In this document: piece by piece, positions 9,391 to 19,570 of the stretch
How the letters are laid out: each line of letters starts with the position of its first letter
How positions within the stretch are numbered: position 1 is the stretch's first letter
Assembly: GCF_001424835.1 (NCBI RefSeq)
Contig: NZ_LMCQ01000020.1
Coordinates: 306,306 to 370,305, forward strand
Direction: 5' to 3'
DNA length: 64,000 bases
Source: Variovorax sp. Root318D1
GTDB lineage: Bacteria; Pseudomonadota; Gammaproteobacteria; Burkholderiales; Burkholderiaceae_C
Position numbers and translations under genes: made by a program
Notes under the pieces: generated by a model
Database searches by the model: none
Seen by the model: the letters and a program-made list of their open reading frames with translations, nothing else
What the model was told of the DNA's origin: nothing

Positions 9391-9634
9391 GAGGTGTTTG
9401 CGACGTTGGAGCGCCCGGTTTCAAAAAAAATTCTGGGCGAAAATCGCCCCGGATTTGTTTGCGTTCACTAACTTATGTAAGGGCTTAGGACGGTTTTCGG
9501 TAGAATAGGGGTCAGTGGACAGTCAGTCCGGGCATAAAGAGTATGGTTTCCTCCACCATGCGAGATGTCAGACAGCAGTCCACCGGTGCTCCACAGATCG
9601 CCCACAAGTTGTTCATAGAGTGCTCCACCGTTCC

Positions 9635-9643
9635 TGTGGATAA
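9635..9643 (-). promoter_or_regulatory. Perfect match to the DnaA box consensus
   Basis: The plus strand reads TGTGGATAA, the complement of the strong DnaA box TTATCCACA. Only one perfect copy was seen, with no AT-rich unwinding element and no dnaA or dnaN nearby, so this is not an origin. A single site could titrate DnaA or regulate lepA. It could also be chance. Confidence 0.4.
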
Positions 9644-9770
9644 GTTGTTTATATCTTTGATGTTGTGGACCTGCAACGACCCGTTTTGACCCTGTCCCCG
9701 GATGTACGTGCCTCCCTTTTTGCCTACAATGAAGTTCCAACTACTGCAGTTGCCATTGCTTGTTGGTTCA

Positions 9771-9801
9771 GGGCGCGTCTCCAGAAGACGCGCCCTTTTT
9801 T
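9771..9801 (+). terminator. Strong terminator or attenuator hairpin 55 bases before lepA
   Basis: The arms GGGCGCGTCT (9771-9780) and AGACGCGCCC (9786-9795) form a perfect 10-bp stem with a 5-base loop, followed by six T residues. Transcription reaching lepA from upstream must pass it, so it either ends a small upstream RNA or acts as an attenuator. The latter would need a lepA promoter before it or in the 55 bases after it. Confidence 0.85.
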
Positions 9802-9856
9802 CTTGCCTGTCGCACTCTGCGCACGAGCCAATTCAAGTACTTAAGCGTTCCCGTTG

Positions 9857-11668
<1,812 letters not shown>

Positions 11669-11676
11669 TCTCAAAA

Positions 11677-12642
11677 ATGGCATTCATCACTACTTTGGTC
11701 CTCGCGGCCTTTGCCAGCTACGTCGGTGCCTGGTACTTTGGCGCCATCGAAGGCAACTTCGCACTGCTGCTGTTCCTGGCCACCGTGGTCACCGGTCTTT
11801 ACTGGCTCGCCGAGCGCTTCTATTTCCTGCCCCGCCGCGAACGCGCCGCCACCGTGCTCGAAACTTCTCTGAGCGAGCGCAACGCGCGCCTGGCCGGGCA
11901 GGGCATCACGCAGGTCGACATGGTCGATGCCAAGGCCAGCGAGCGCCTGCTGATGCAGCCGTGGTGGCTCGATTGGACGGCTGGGCTGTTCCCAGTCATC
12001 CTGGTGGTGTTCCTGCTGCGCTCGTTCCTCTACGAGCCCTTCAAGATCCCGTCGGGTTCGATGATGCCGACGCTGCTGACCGGCGACCTGATCCTGGTCA
12101 ACAAGTTCACCTATGGCCTGCGCCTGCCCGTGATCAACACCAAGATCACCGATGGCACGCCGCTGGCCCGCGGCGACGTGGTGGTGTTCCGCTACCCGCC
12201 CAAGCCGAGCATGGACTACATCAAGCGCGTGGTCGGCATTCCCGGCGACGAGGTGGCCTACCTGAACAAAAAGCTCACCATCAACGGGCAGCCGGTTTCC
12301 AAGTCCTCGATGCCCGACTATCTCGACAGCGATTCGATGCGCCTGCTCAAGCAGTTCAACGAAGACCTCGGCGGCAAGCAGCACAGGCTGCTCAACGACG
12401 ATGCCGGTCCGGCCTTCGTCCAGGGCGCCGCCGACTTCCCGTTTCGCGAAAACTGCCGCTATTCCGTCGAAGGCGTGGTTTGCAAGGTGCCGGCCGGCAA
12501 CTACTTCATGATGGGCGACAACCGCGATAATTCGGCGGACTCGCGTTTCTGGGGTTTCGTGCCGGACAAGAACATCGTGGGCAGGGCGTTCTTCGTCTGG
12601 ATGAACTTCGGCGACCTGGGTCGCATCGGTCCATTTCAATAA
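11677..12642 (+). CDS. lepB: Signal peptidase I
   Basis: This inner-membrane protease removes signal peptides from exported proteins. It has 321 residues with hydrophobic segments at about 1-20, 27-46 and 100-118. The nucleophile is Ser128 in PSGSMMPTL and the general base is Lys183 in DYIKRVVGIPGD. The box MMGDNRDNSADSRFWGFV is also present. ATG 11677 removes an unrelated upstream extension of the open frame that overlaps lepA. Confidence 0.96.
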   Translation: MAFITTLVLAAFASYVGAWYFGAIEGNFALLLFLATVVTGLYWLAERFYFLPRRERAATVLETSLSERNARLAGQGITQVDMVDAKASERLLMQPWWLDWTAGLFPVILVVFLLRSFLYEPFKIPSGSMMPTLLTGDLILVNKFTYGLRLPVINTKITDGTPLARGDVVVFRYPPKPSMDYIKRVVGIPGDEVAYLNKKLTINGQPVSKSSMPDYLDSDSMRLLKQFNEDLGGKQHRLLNDDAGPAFVQGAADFPFRENCRYSVEGVVCKVPAGNYFMMGDNRDNSADSRFWGFVPDKNIVGRAFFVWMNFGDLGRIGPFQ

Positions 12643-12673
12643 GCAGTCAGCATTGTTCGAGGGGTAAGAGGGC

Positions 12674-13042
12674 ATGAGAGCAAATCGGTCCATCCGCAGC
12701 AGGGCCGCGCATCAGCGCGGCATCTCGTTCATTGGCCTGGTGTTCGTCGCCGCGGTGCTGGGTTGCCTGGGCGTCGTCGTCGCGCAGGTCATTCCGACGC
12801 TGATCGAATACCAGGCAATCGACAAGGCGGCCAACAAGGCCAAGGAAGGCGCCACCGTGCCCGAAGTGCGCGCCATCTTCGACCGGGCCCAGGCGATCGA
12901 CGACTTCAAGTCGGTTTCCGGCAAGGACCTCGACATCAAGAAGGTCGGCGACAAGGTCGTCGTGTCGTATGCCTACGAGCGGGAGATCCCGCTATTCGGG
13001 CCGGCCTTCCTGGTGCTCAAGTACAAAGGCGAGACCCGCTGA
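12674..13042 (+). CDS. DUF4845 membrane protein
   Basis: This 122-residue protein has a basic N-terminus, then QRGISFIGLVFVAAVLG and a hydrophobic stretch to about residue 40, which resembles a type IV pilin N-terminus. The rest is a small soluble domain. A DUF4845 protein between lepB and rnc is a regular feature of betaproteobacterial chromosomes. Its role is not established. Its stop lies close to the start of rnc. Confidence 0.85.
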   Translation: MRANRSIRSRAAHQRGISFIGLVFVAAVLGCLGVVVAQVIPTLIEYQAIDKAANKAKEGATVPEVRAIFDRAQAIDDFKSVSGKDLDIKKVGDKVVVSYAYEREIPLFGPAFLVLKYKGETR

Positions 13043-13059
13043 ACGCGGCGACACGCAAG

Positions 13060-13746
13060 GTGGACGGCGGCCTCGCAGCGCTGCAGGAGCGCCTCAAGCA
13101 TTCGTTCTCCGACCCGCGGCTGTTTCAGCTCGCGCTCACGCACCGTAGTTTTTCGGCTGACCACAACGAGCGTCTCGAGTTTCTCGGCGACTCGGTGCTC
13201 AATCTCGCGGTTTCGCACCTGCTATACACCCGCCTTTCGGCCCTGCCCGAAGGCGATCTGTCGCGCGTGCGGGCCAACCTGGTCAAGCAGGACACGCTGC
13301 ATCGCCTGGCGCTTGAGCTGCAGCTGTCGCCGCTGCTGCGGCTCGGCGAAGGCGAGGCGCGCTCGGGCGGGCCCAACCGGCCTTCGATCCTGGCCGATGC
13401 GCTCGAAGCGCTGATCGGCGCGGTCTACCTCGACGCGGGCTTTGCGGCCGCCGAAGCACTGGTGCGCCGGCTCTACGAGTCGGTCGAGATCAATCCGCGC
13501 ATGGACGCGGTCGCCAAGGACCCGAAAACCGAATTGCAGGAATGGCTCCAGGGCCACAAAATGAAGTTGCCGGTGTACCGCGTGGCGGCCACGCTCGGCG
13601 CCGCGCACAAACAAACTTTCGATGTCGAGTGCGAGGTGCCCGAAATGGGACTGCGCGAACGCGGCATCGGTGGCTCGCGACGCGCCGGCGAGCAGGCTGC
13701 CGCGGCAGCCATGTTGATCCGGCTCAAGGCACGCGGAGCCACGTGA
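13060..13746 (+). CDS. rnc: Ribonuclease III
   Basis: RNase III cuts double-stranded RNA, including rRNA precursors. The catalytic signature NERLEFLGDSVL is present, with the second acidic pair in DALEALIGAVYLD and a C-terminal dsRNA-binding domain (DPKTELQEWLQG ... GSRRAGEQAAAAAML). There is no nearby ATG. GTG 13060 gives 228 residues, close to the family norm, but a CTG at 13039 overlapping the DUF4845 stop is possible. The stop is next to the era start. Confidence 0.94.
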   Translation: MDGGLAALQERLKHSFSDPRLFQLALTHRSFSADHNERLEFLGDSVLNLAVSHLLYTRLSALPEGDLSRVRANLVKQDTLHRLALELQLSPLLRLGEGEARSGGPNRPSILADALEALIGAVYLDAGFAAAEALVRRLYESVEINPRMDAVAKDPKTELQEWLQGHKMKLPVYRVAATLGAAHKQTFDVECEVPEMGLRERGIGGSRRAGEQAAAAAMLIRLKARGAT

Positions 13747-13754
13747 AACCACAA

Positions 13755-14720
13755 ATGAACGACGCTATAAATTCAGCAGCAAACCCCGAAGACGCAGCGG
13801 GCGACACGGTCCCGACCGGACCCCAGCACTGCGGCCTGGTGGCCATTGTGGGCAAGCCCAACGTGGGCAAATCGACGCTGCTCAACGCGCTGGTGGGCCA
13901 GAAGATCAGCATCACCTCGCGCAAGGCGCAGACCACGCGGCACCGCATCACGGGCATGCGCACGATTGGTGCAACTCAGTTCGTGTTCGTCGATACGCCG
14001 GGCTTCCAGACCCTGCACGCCAACGCGCTCAACAAGTCGCTCAACAAGACGGTGCAGGGCGCGGTGGGCGACGTGGACCTGATTCTTTTCGTGGTCGAGG
14101 CGGGCAGCTTCACACCGGCCGACGAGCGGGTGCTCAAGCTGCTCGGCAAGGGCATTCCCACGGTGCTTCTGGCCAACAAGCTCGACAACGTGCACCGCCG
14201 TGGCGACATCGCACCCTGGTTGCAGACCATGCAGGCGAAGCACCCCTTCGCCGAGTTCGTGCCGATGTCGGCCAAGAATTCCAAGGACGTCGAGCGCCTG
14301 TTCGGCATCTGCGAAAAATACCTGCCCGAGCAGCCCTGGTTCTACGCGGAAGACGAGCTGACCGACCGGAGCGAGAAATTCCTCGCGGGCGAACTGGTGC
14401 GTGAAAAGCTGTTCCGCCTCACCGGCGACGAACTGCCCTACACCTCGACCGTGATCATCGACAAGTTCGAGGAAGAGCCGCCGCAGAAAAAGGGTCAGAA
14501 GCGCCTGCTGCGCATTGCCGCCACCATCGTGGTGGAGCGTGATGGCCACAAGGCCATGGTGATCGGCGACAAGGGCGAGCGCATCAAGCGCATCGGCATG
14601 GAAACCCGCGTCGAGCTCGAAAAGCTGGCCGATGCCAAGGTGTTCCTCGAACTGTGGGTGAAGGTGCGCTCCGGCTGGGCCGACGACGAGGCCCGCGTGC
14701 GCTCGTTCGGTTACGAATGA
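13755..14720 (+). CDS. era: GTPase Era
   Basis: Era is a GTPase that binds 16S rRNA and helps mature the small ribosomal subunit. Motifs include GKPNVGKST (32-40), DTPGF and NKLD, with a C-terminal KH domain (VIGDKGERIKRIG). ATG 13755 gives 321 residues. An upstream in-frame GTG at 13743 overlaps the rnc stop and is a plausible alternative. The rnc-era-recO order is widely conserved. Confidence 0.96.
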   Translation: MNDAINSAANPEDAAGDTVPTGPQHCGLVAIVGKPNVGKSTLLNALVGQKISITSRKAQTTRHRITGMRTIGATQFVFVDTPGFQTLHANALNKSLNKTVQGAVGDVDLILFVVEAGSFTPADERVLKLLGKGIPTVLLANKLDNVHRRGDIAPWLQTMQAKHPFAEFVPMSAKNSKDVERLFGICEKYLPEQPWFYAEDELTDRSEKFLAGELVREKLFRLTGDELPYTSTVIIDKFEEEPPQKKGQKRLLRIAATIVVERDGHKAMVIGDKGERIKRIGMETRVELEKLADAKVFLELWVKVRSGWADDEARVRSFGYE

Positions 14721-14721
14721 A

Positions 14722-15495
14722 GTGGCGACTGCCCACCGCGTTTCGCACGAACCGGCGTATGTGCTCCATCGCTACGACTGGAGCGAGTCGAGCCTGATCC
14801 TCGAGGTCTTCACCCGGCACCACGGGCGCATTGCGCTGGTGGCAAAGGGGGCGAAGCGGCCGAGCTCCAATTTCAGGCCGGTGCTGCTGCCGCTGCAGCC
14901 GCTGCAACTCAACTATGGCGGCGACGCCGAAATCCGCACGCTCAAGGGCGCCGAGTGGATGGGCGGGCACGTCATGCCCACCGGCGAGGCGCTGCTTTCG
15001 GGCTATTACGTCAACGAACTGCTGCTGCGTCTCCTGGCCCGGGACGATGCGCATGAAGCCCTGTTCGACGCCTATGCGGGCGTGGTTCAGGTGCTGGCCA
15101 GCGAACACGCCGGCGCGCAGGCGGCCACCCACGCCGCCGCGCTGCGCGCCTTCGAACTGCTGCTGCTGCGCGAAGTGGGACTGTTGCCCTCGCTCGACGT
15201 GCAGACCCTCACGCTCGAGCCACTGGCGGCCGATCAACGCTACAGCTTGGTGCCGGAGGCCGGCTTGCGGCTGGCGGGTGGCGAAGAGGCCGCGCTGGCT
15301 GGCGCCGATTGGCAGTCGCTGCAAGGCGTGCTGGACGACCGCGCGCCGTTCACTGCCACGCTGCGCGAGATCGCGACCATGAACGCCGGCAGCAACAGTG
15401 CCCTCAGGAACCAGCTGCGCACCTTGCTCAACTACCATTGCGGTGTGTCCACGCTGCGCACGCGGCAGATGATGAGAGATTTGCAAGCCCTATGA
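14722..15495 (+). CDS. recO: DNA repair protein RecO
   Basis: RecO loads RecA onto SSB-coated single-stranded DNA in the RecFOR pathway. The 257-residue protein has the typical start PAYVLHRYDWSESSLILEVFTR and GRIALVAKGAKRP, then a helical domain. The start is GTG 14722, one base after the era stop. The stop overlaps the pdxJ start as ATGA. It was identified by its N-terminal motifs and position. Confidence 0.95.
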   Translation: MATAHRVSHEPAYVLHRYDWSESSLILEVFTRHHGRIALVAKGAKRPSSNFRPVLLPLQPLQLNYGGDAEIRTLKGAEWMGGHVMPTGEALLSGYYVNELLLRLLARDDAHEALFDAYAGVVQVLASEHAGAQAATHAAALRAFELLLLREVGLLPSLDVQTLTLEPLAADQRYSLVPEAGLRLAGGEEAALAGADWQSLQGVLDDRAPFTATLREIATMNAGSNSALRNQLRTLLNYHCGVSTLRTRQMMRDLQAL

Positions 15496-16259
15496 GCACG
15501 ACATCCGGCCATTCCGCTACCACTTCGCTGTCGGTCAACCTGAACAAGGTGGCCCTGGTGCGCAACACGCGCGCCCTCGGTATTCCGAGCGTGCTCGTTG
15601 CCGCCAACGCTTGCCTTGCCGCGGGCGCGCAGGGCATCACCGTGCATCCGCGGCCTGACGCGCGCCATATCCGCGCGCACGACGTGAGCGACCTGTCCGC
15701 GCTGCTCGCCAAGGACTGGCCGGCGATCGAGTTCAACATCGAAGGCAACCCGTTCCACAACCTGATGGACTTTGTGCGCGAGCTGAAGCCGCACCAGGCC
15801 ACCTTCGTGCCGGACAGCGAATCACAATCGACTAGCGACCACGGCTGGAGCTTCCCCGAAGACGCCGAGCGCCTGCGCCCCCTGATTGCCGAGGCCAAGG
15901 CGCTGGGCGTGCGCGTGAGCCTGTTCATGGACCCCATTCCGCAACAGATGGCTGCGGCCAAGGAGGTGGGTGCGGATCGCGTCGAGCTGTACACCGAGGG
16001 CTATGCCGCATCGCGCGGCACGCCGGACGAAGAGGCCGTGCTCGCGCGCTATGTCGAATCGGCACGTGCGGCAGAGGCCGTGGGCCTTGGCGTGAATGCA
16101 GGCCACGACCTGAGCCGCGACAACCTCACTGCGTTCCTCCGGGCCGTGCGCGGCGTCCAGGAGGTTTCGATCGGCCACGCCTTCATTGCCGATGCGCTCG
16201 AGCTCGGCTACGCCGCCACGACGCGGGAATACCTCCGCTGCATCGAAGAGGCGCAGTGA
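15492..16259 (+). CDS. pdxJ: Pyridoxine 5'-phosphate synthase
   Basis: PdxJ condenses 3-amino-2-oxopropyl phosphate with deoxyxylulose 5-phosphate to make pyridoxine phosphate (vitamin B6). The 255-residue TIM-barrel protein shows LSVNLNKVALVRNTR, GITVHPRPDARHI, FNIEGNP, TFVPD and GVNAGHDL. The ATG overlaps the recO stop (ATGA), indicating translational coupling. acpS follows after 13 bases. Confidence 0.96.
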   Translation: MSTTSGHSATTSLSVNLNKVALVRNTRALGIPSVLVAANACLAAGAQGITVHPRPDARHIRAHDVSDLSALLAKDWPAIEFNIEGNPFHNLMDFVRELKPHQATFVPDSESQSTSDHGWSFPEDAERLRPLIAEAKALGVRVSLFMDPIPQQMAAAKEVGADRVELYTEGYAASRGTPDEEAVLARYVESARAAEAVGLGVNAGHDLSRDNLTAFLRAVRGVQEVSIGHAFIADALELGYAATTREYLRCIEEAQ

Positions 16260-16272
16260 ACGCGCAAGCGGA

Positions 16273-16674
16273 ATGATCTACGGCATCGGTACCGACATCT
16301 GCGACCTGCGGCGCATCGGCGCAACGTTCGAGCGCCAGGGTGAGCGCTTTGCCCACCGGGTGCTGAGCGACGCCGAATTCGCCGTCTGGAAGGCCCGCAG
16401 CGCGCGCTGGCCCAAGCGCGGCCTGAGCTATCTTGCGACACGCTTTTCCGCCAAGGAAGCCTTCAGCAAGGCCATTGGCCTGGGCATGCGCATGCCGATG
16501 AGCTGGCGGCTGTGCGAGATCGCGAACCTGCCCAGCGGCAAGCCCGTCATCGTGCTGCACGGCGAGCTCAAGGACTGGTTCGAGGCCAAGGGCCTGACGG
16601 CCCACGTCACGGTGACCGACGAAACCGAATATGCCGCGAGTTTCGTCGTGGTCGAATACAAGAACGAGGCATGA
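16273..16674 (+). CDS. acpS: Holo-ACP synthase
   Basis: AcpS transfers the phosphopantetheine arm from CoA to apo-ACP. The 133-residue protein has GIGTDICDLRRI near the start and the second signature FSAKEAFSKAIGLG, the two metal- and CoA-binding motifs. Its substrate AcpP is encoded about 13 kb upstream. The stop overlaps the nagZ start (ATGA). Confidence 0.95.
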   Translation: MIYGIGTDICDLRRIGATFERQGERFAHRVLSDAEFAVWKARSARWPKRGLSYLATRFSAKEAFSKAIGLGMRMPMSWRLCEIANLPSGKPVIVLHGELKDWFEAKGLTAHVTVTDETEYAASFVVVEYKNEA

Positions 16675-17774
16675 CCCTGGCAACGACAAGCAATCACTCG
16701 CCTCTCATCATCGACGTGGCGGGCACGGAACTCAGCGACGCGGACCGCCACCGCGTCACCAACCCCCTGGTGGGCGGCGTCATTCATTTCGCCCGCAACT
16801 GGCGAGACCGCGCCCAGATGGCGGCGCTCAATGCCGAGTTGAAGGCCCTCCGCCCCGACCTGCTGATCTGCGTCGACCACGAAGGCGGCCGAGTGCAGCG
16901 GTTTCGCACCGACGGCTTCACGCGCCTGCCTTCGATGCGCGCACTCGGCGAACTATGGATGCGCGATGCCATGCGCGCCACCCAGGCCGCAACGGCGACC
17001 GGCCAGGTGCTTGCCGCCGAGCTGCGCGCCTGCGGCATCGACTTCAGTTTTGCACCGGTGCTCGACCTGGACTACGGCGGTAGCAGTGTGATCGGCGACC
17101 GCAGCTTTCACCGCGACCCGCGCGTTGTGGCGCTATTGGCCAAGAGCGTGATGCACGGCATGCTGCAGATGGGCATGCGCCATTGCGGCAAGCACTTTCC
17201 CGGGCATGGCTTCGTGACGGCCGATTCGCACGTGGACATTCCGGTCGACCGGCGCAGCCTCAAGGCGATCCTCGCCGACGACGCGCGGCCTTATGACTGG
17301 CTCGCAGGCACGCTCACGGCGGTGATGCCGGCGCACGTGATCTATCCGAAGGTCGACAAGCGGCCCGCGGGTTTTTCGTCCCGTTGGCTGAAAGAGATCC
17401 TGCGCAGCCGGCTTTCATTCGATGGTGCCATCTTCAGCGATGACCTGAGCATGGAGGCGGGGCGCTACATCGATGGCGAGCTGTTGAGCTATGCCGATGC
17501 CGCACTTGCGGCACTCGATGCGGGCTGCGACCTCGCGATGCTGTGCAATCAGAGCATCGGCGATGGCCGGCCACTCGACGAGTTGCTCGATCGCTTCGCC
17601 GTCGCAGCCAAGGCGGGGCGTTGGCAAGCTGACGCAAAGAGCGAGATGCGGCGGCGGGCACTGCTGCCGGAGACGCCATCGACCGACTGGAACGCGATGG
17701 TCGAATCGGAAGGCTACAAAGGCGCCAGGCAAGTGCTGGCGAAGGCCAGGCTCGCGTCGCCCGCGGGCGACTGA
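16671..17774 (+). CDS. nagZ: Beta-N-acetylhexosaminidase
   Basis: NagZ is a family GH3 enzyme that removes GlcNAc from anhydro-muropeptides during cell-wall recycling. The 367-residue protein has the signature KHFPGHG (174-180) and the nucleophile Asp in FSDDLSME. CVDHEGGRVQRF is also typical. It is the last gene of the forward lepA-nagZ run and converges with the reverse metallopeptidase gene with only 7 bases between stops and no terminator seen. Confidence 0.95.
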   Translation: MTLATTSNHSPLIIDVAGTELSDADRHRVTNPLVGGVIHFARNWRDRAQMAALNAELKALRPDLLICVDHEGGRVQRFRTDGFTRLPSMRALGELWMRDAMRATQAATATGQVLAAELRACGIDFSFAPVLDLDYGGSSVIGDRSFHRDPRVVALLAKSVMHGMLQMGMRHCGKHFPGHGFVTADSHVDIPVDRRSLKAILADDARPYDWLAGTLTAVMPAHVIYPKVDKRPAGFSSRWLKEILRSRLSFDGAIFSDDLSMEAGRYIDGELLSYADAALAALDAGCDLAMLCNQSIGDGRPLDELLDRFAVAAKAGRWQADAKSEMRRRALLPETPSTDWNAMVESEGYKGARQVLAKARLASPAGD

Positions 17775-17781
17775 CGAACCG

Positions 17782-18309
17782 CTACGGCGCGCCGACCGGC
17801 GGCGGATTGGCCCACAGCCGCTCGCCGCCTGAGTCCAGGTGCGTCAGGTACAGCCGCACGTCGAACTCCAGCCGGTGGTAGCCCGGCTCCATGTGCTCGC
17901 ACAGCGCATAGAAGCTCTTGTCATGGTCCTTTTCCTTCATGTGCGCGAGCTCATGGACCACGATCATGCGCAGCCACTCCAGGGGCACTTCCCTGAACAG
18001 GCTCGCCACCCGGATCTCGCGCTTGGCCTTGAGCTTGCTGCCCTGCACGCGCGAGACGGTGGTGTGCGTGCCGAGCGCGTTGCGGATCACATGCAGCTTG
18101 CTGTCGAACGCCACCTTGGAGAGCGGCGGCGCCTTGCGCATGAAATCGCTCTTGAGTTCGCTCACGTAGTCGTAGAGCGCACGATCGGTCTGCACCTCGT
18201 GCAAAGGGCCGGGATAGCGGCTGCGCAGCAACGGCGCGAGCCCTTCGGTTTCGACCAGTTGCTGAACCTGAGCCAGCAGGGTGGGTGGATACCCCGCGAG
18301 GTATTTCAT
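17782..18309 (-). CDS. YgjP-type zinc metallopeptidase (DUF45)
   Basis: The 175-residue protein contains VVHELAHMKEKDHDKSFY, with zinc ligands His119 and His123 and Glu120, and a third His downstream (CEHM). This is the DUF45/YgjP-type (M48-like) motif of soluble predicted metalloproteases. No signal peptide or membrane segment was seen. ATG 18309 overlaps the stop of the Hsp70-like gene as ATGA, so the two are coupled. Its substrate is not known. Confidence 0.85.
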   Translation of the reverse strand: MKYLAGYPPTLLAQVQQLVETEGLAPLLRSRYPGPLHEVQTDRALYDYVSELKSDFMRKAPPLSKVAFDSKLHVIRNALGTHTTVSRVQGSKLKAKREIRVASLFREVPLEWLRMIVVHELAHMKEKDHDKSFYALCEHMEPGYHRLEFDVRLYLTHLDSGGERLWANPPPVGAP

Positions 18310-19568
18310 GCCGCCGGCCCCACGCAGGCCAGCCCGGTCGCCACGCCCCCGAACAGGTCGCCCTCGACGAGGTTGATGCCAGCGAAGCTTTTGCGCAAGG
18401 CCTGCTGAAACGGCCGCAGCGCCGAGGAGCCTCCCGTCAGGTAGATGGCGTCCAGGTCGCCGCTGCGCAGCCCGGCGCGCTTGACGCAGGCGTGCGCGCA
18501 GGCAATGACGTTCTCGAGCAGCGGAGAAAGCTGCTGCGCCATGTCGGCGGGCGAAAGCGACGCGGTCAGGCCCGGCTCTGCGCACGACAGGTCGATCGCG
18601 CTGGGCGCATCGCTTACCGAGGCATCGATCTTCGCCTGCTCGACCTCGCTGGCAATGCGATGACCGTGCCGCTCTTCGAGCACCGCCATCAGCCGGTCGT
18701 GCAGCCGCGTATTGCTGTAGCTGGTGCGCAGATCCTTCGCCTGCCGCACCGCCTTGGCCGCATAGAGCCAGTTGATCAGGTGCCAGGACGAGAGCTCGAA
18801 GAAGACCTTGCTCGGTACTTCACGTCCCTGTGCGCCCGTATGGCGAAAGCCGAATTCCGGCATGACGCGATCGAGGTTCAGGCGTTGGTCGAAGTCGGTC
18901 CCGCCGATGTGCACGCCGCTGGTGGCCAGCACGTCGTCGCTGCGGTCGTCGCGCATGGCGCGGTCTGGCCCGACGCGCACAACGGTGAAGTCGGAGGTGC
19001 CGCCGCCGACGTCGACGATCAGCACCAGCGACTCCTTCGTGATGCGCTGCTCATAGTCGAAGGCCGCGGCAATCGGCTCCAGCTGAAAAGCGATGTCGCG
19101 AAACCCGGCCGCACGGGCGGCGTGGCGCAGGCTTTCTTCCGCGCGTTCGTCGCGCTTGGAATCGTCGTCCACGAAATGAACCGGCCGGCCGATGACCACG
19201 CGCTCCGGCACCCGGCCCAGTTCGCGGCCCGCCCGTGCGGCGAGTTCGCGCAGAAAGCGCGCGATGATGTCCTCGAAGCTCACGAGCCCGTCGTAGACGG
19301 CCGTTTTCTCCTGCATCAGTGCGCTGCCGAGCAGGCTCTTGAGTGAGCGCATCAGGCGGCCTTCAACGCCCGCAAGATAGAGCGCGACAGCTTCGCGGCC
19401 GAAGTGCGTCGTACGGTCTTCAGCGTTGAAGAAGATCGCGGTGGGCAGGGTGGTGGCCGCGCCTTCGATGGGCAGTAGCCGGGCCACGCCGTCGACCCGG
19501 CAGGCCACGGCGGAATTGGAGGTGCCGAAGTCGATGCCGATCGTCGGCAACGACGACGGTAACTTCAC
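18306..19568 (-). CDS. Hsp70-family protein, YegD-like
   Basis: This is an actin-fold ATPase with the Hsp70 nucleotide-binding motifs IGIDFGTSNSAVA, VIGRPVHF, LIVDVGGGTSDF and YLTGGSSALRPF. It ends after the ATPase domain, with no substrate-binding domain, as in E. coli YegD (about 420-450 residues). There is no ATG. GTG 19568 has AGGGA nine bases upstream and gives 420 residues. TTG 19574 overlaps the lysS stop and is an alternative. The overlap with the metallopeptidase suggests a joint role. Confidence 0.88.
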   Translation of the reverse strand: MKLPSSLPTIGIDFGTSNSAVACRVDGVARLLPIEGAATTLPTAIFFNAEDRTTHFGREAVALYLAGVEGRLMRSLKSLLGSALMQEKTAVYDGLVSFEDIIARFLRELAARAGRELGRVPERVVIGRPVHFVDDDSKRDERAEESLRHAARAAGFRDIAFQLEPIAAAFDYEQRITKESLVLIVDVGGGTSDFTVVRVGPDRAMRDDRSDDVLATSGVHIGGTDFDQRLNLDRVMPEFGFRHTGAQGREVPSKVFFELSSWHLINWLYAAKAVRQAKDLRTSYSNTRLHDRLMAVLEERHGHRIASEVEQAKIDASVSDAPSAIDLSCAEPGLTASLSPADMAQQLSPLLENVIACAHACVKRAGLRSGDLDAIYLTGGSSALRPFQQALRKSFAGINLVEGDLFGGVATGLACVGPAA

Positions 19569-19570
19569 GC

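Larger units (their letters stand above)
9391..9856 (+). other. Long non-coding region upstream of lepA, with a DnaA box and a possible short leader RNA
   Basis: This is the longest stretch without a gene before the secretion island. No convincing protein-coding frame was found on either strand. It holds a small hairpin with arms GGGCGA/TCGCCC at 9435-9449, a perfect DnaA-type box at 9635-9643, a -10-like TACAAT at 9725-9730 and a terminator at 9771-9801. The TACAAT plus terminator could define an RNA of roughly 65 nt that either ends early or reads on into lepA. No good -35 box was found at 17 bases, so the promoter is only suggested. Confidence 0.55.

Noticed and set aside
9391..9856. Replication origin
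   Set aside because: Only one perfect DnaA box and no AT-rich element, dnaA, dnaN or gidA nearby.
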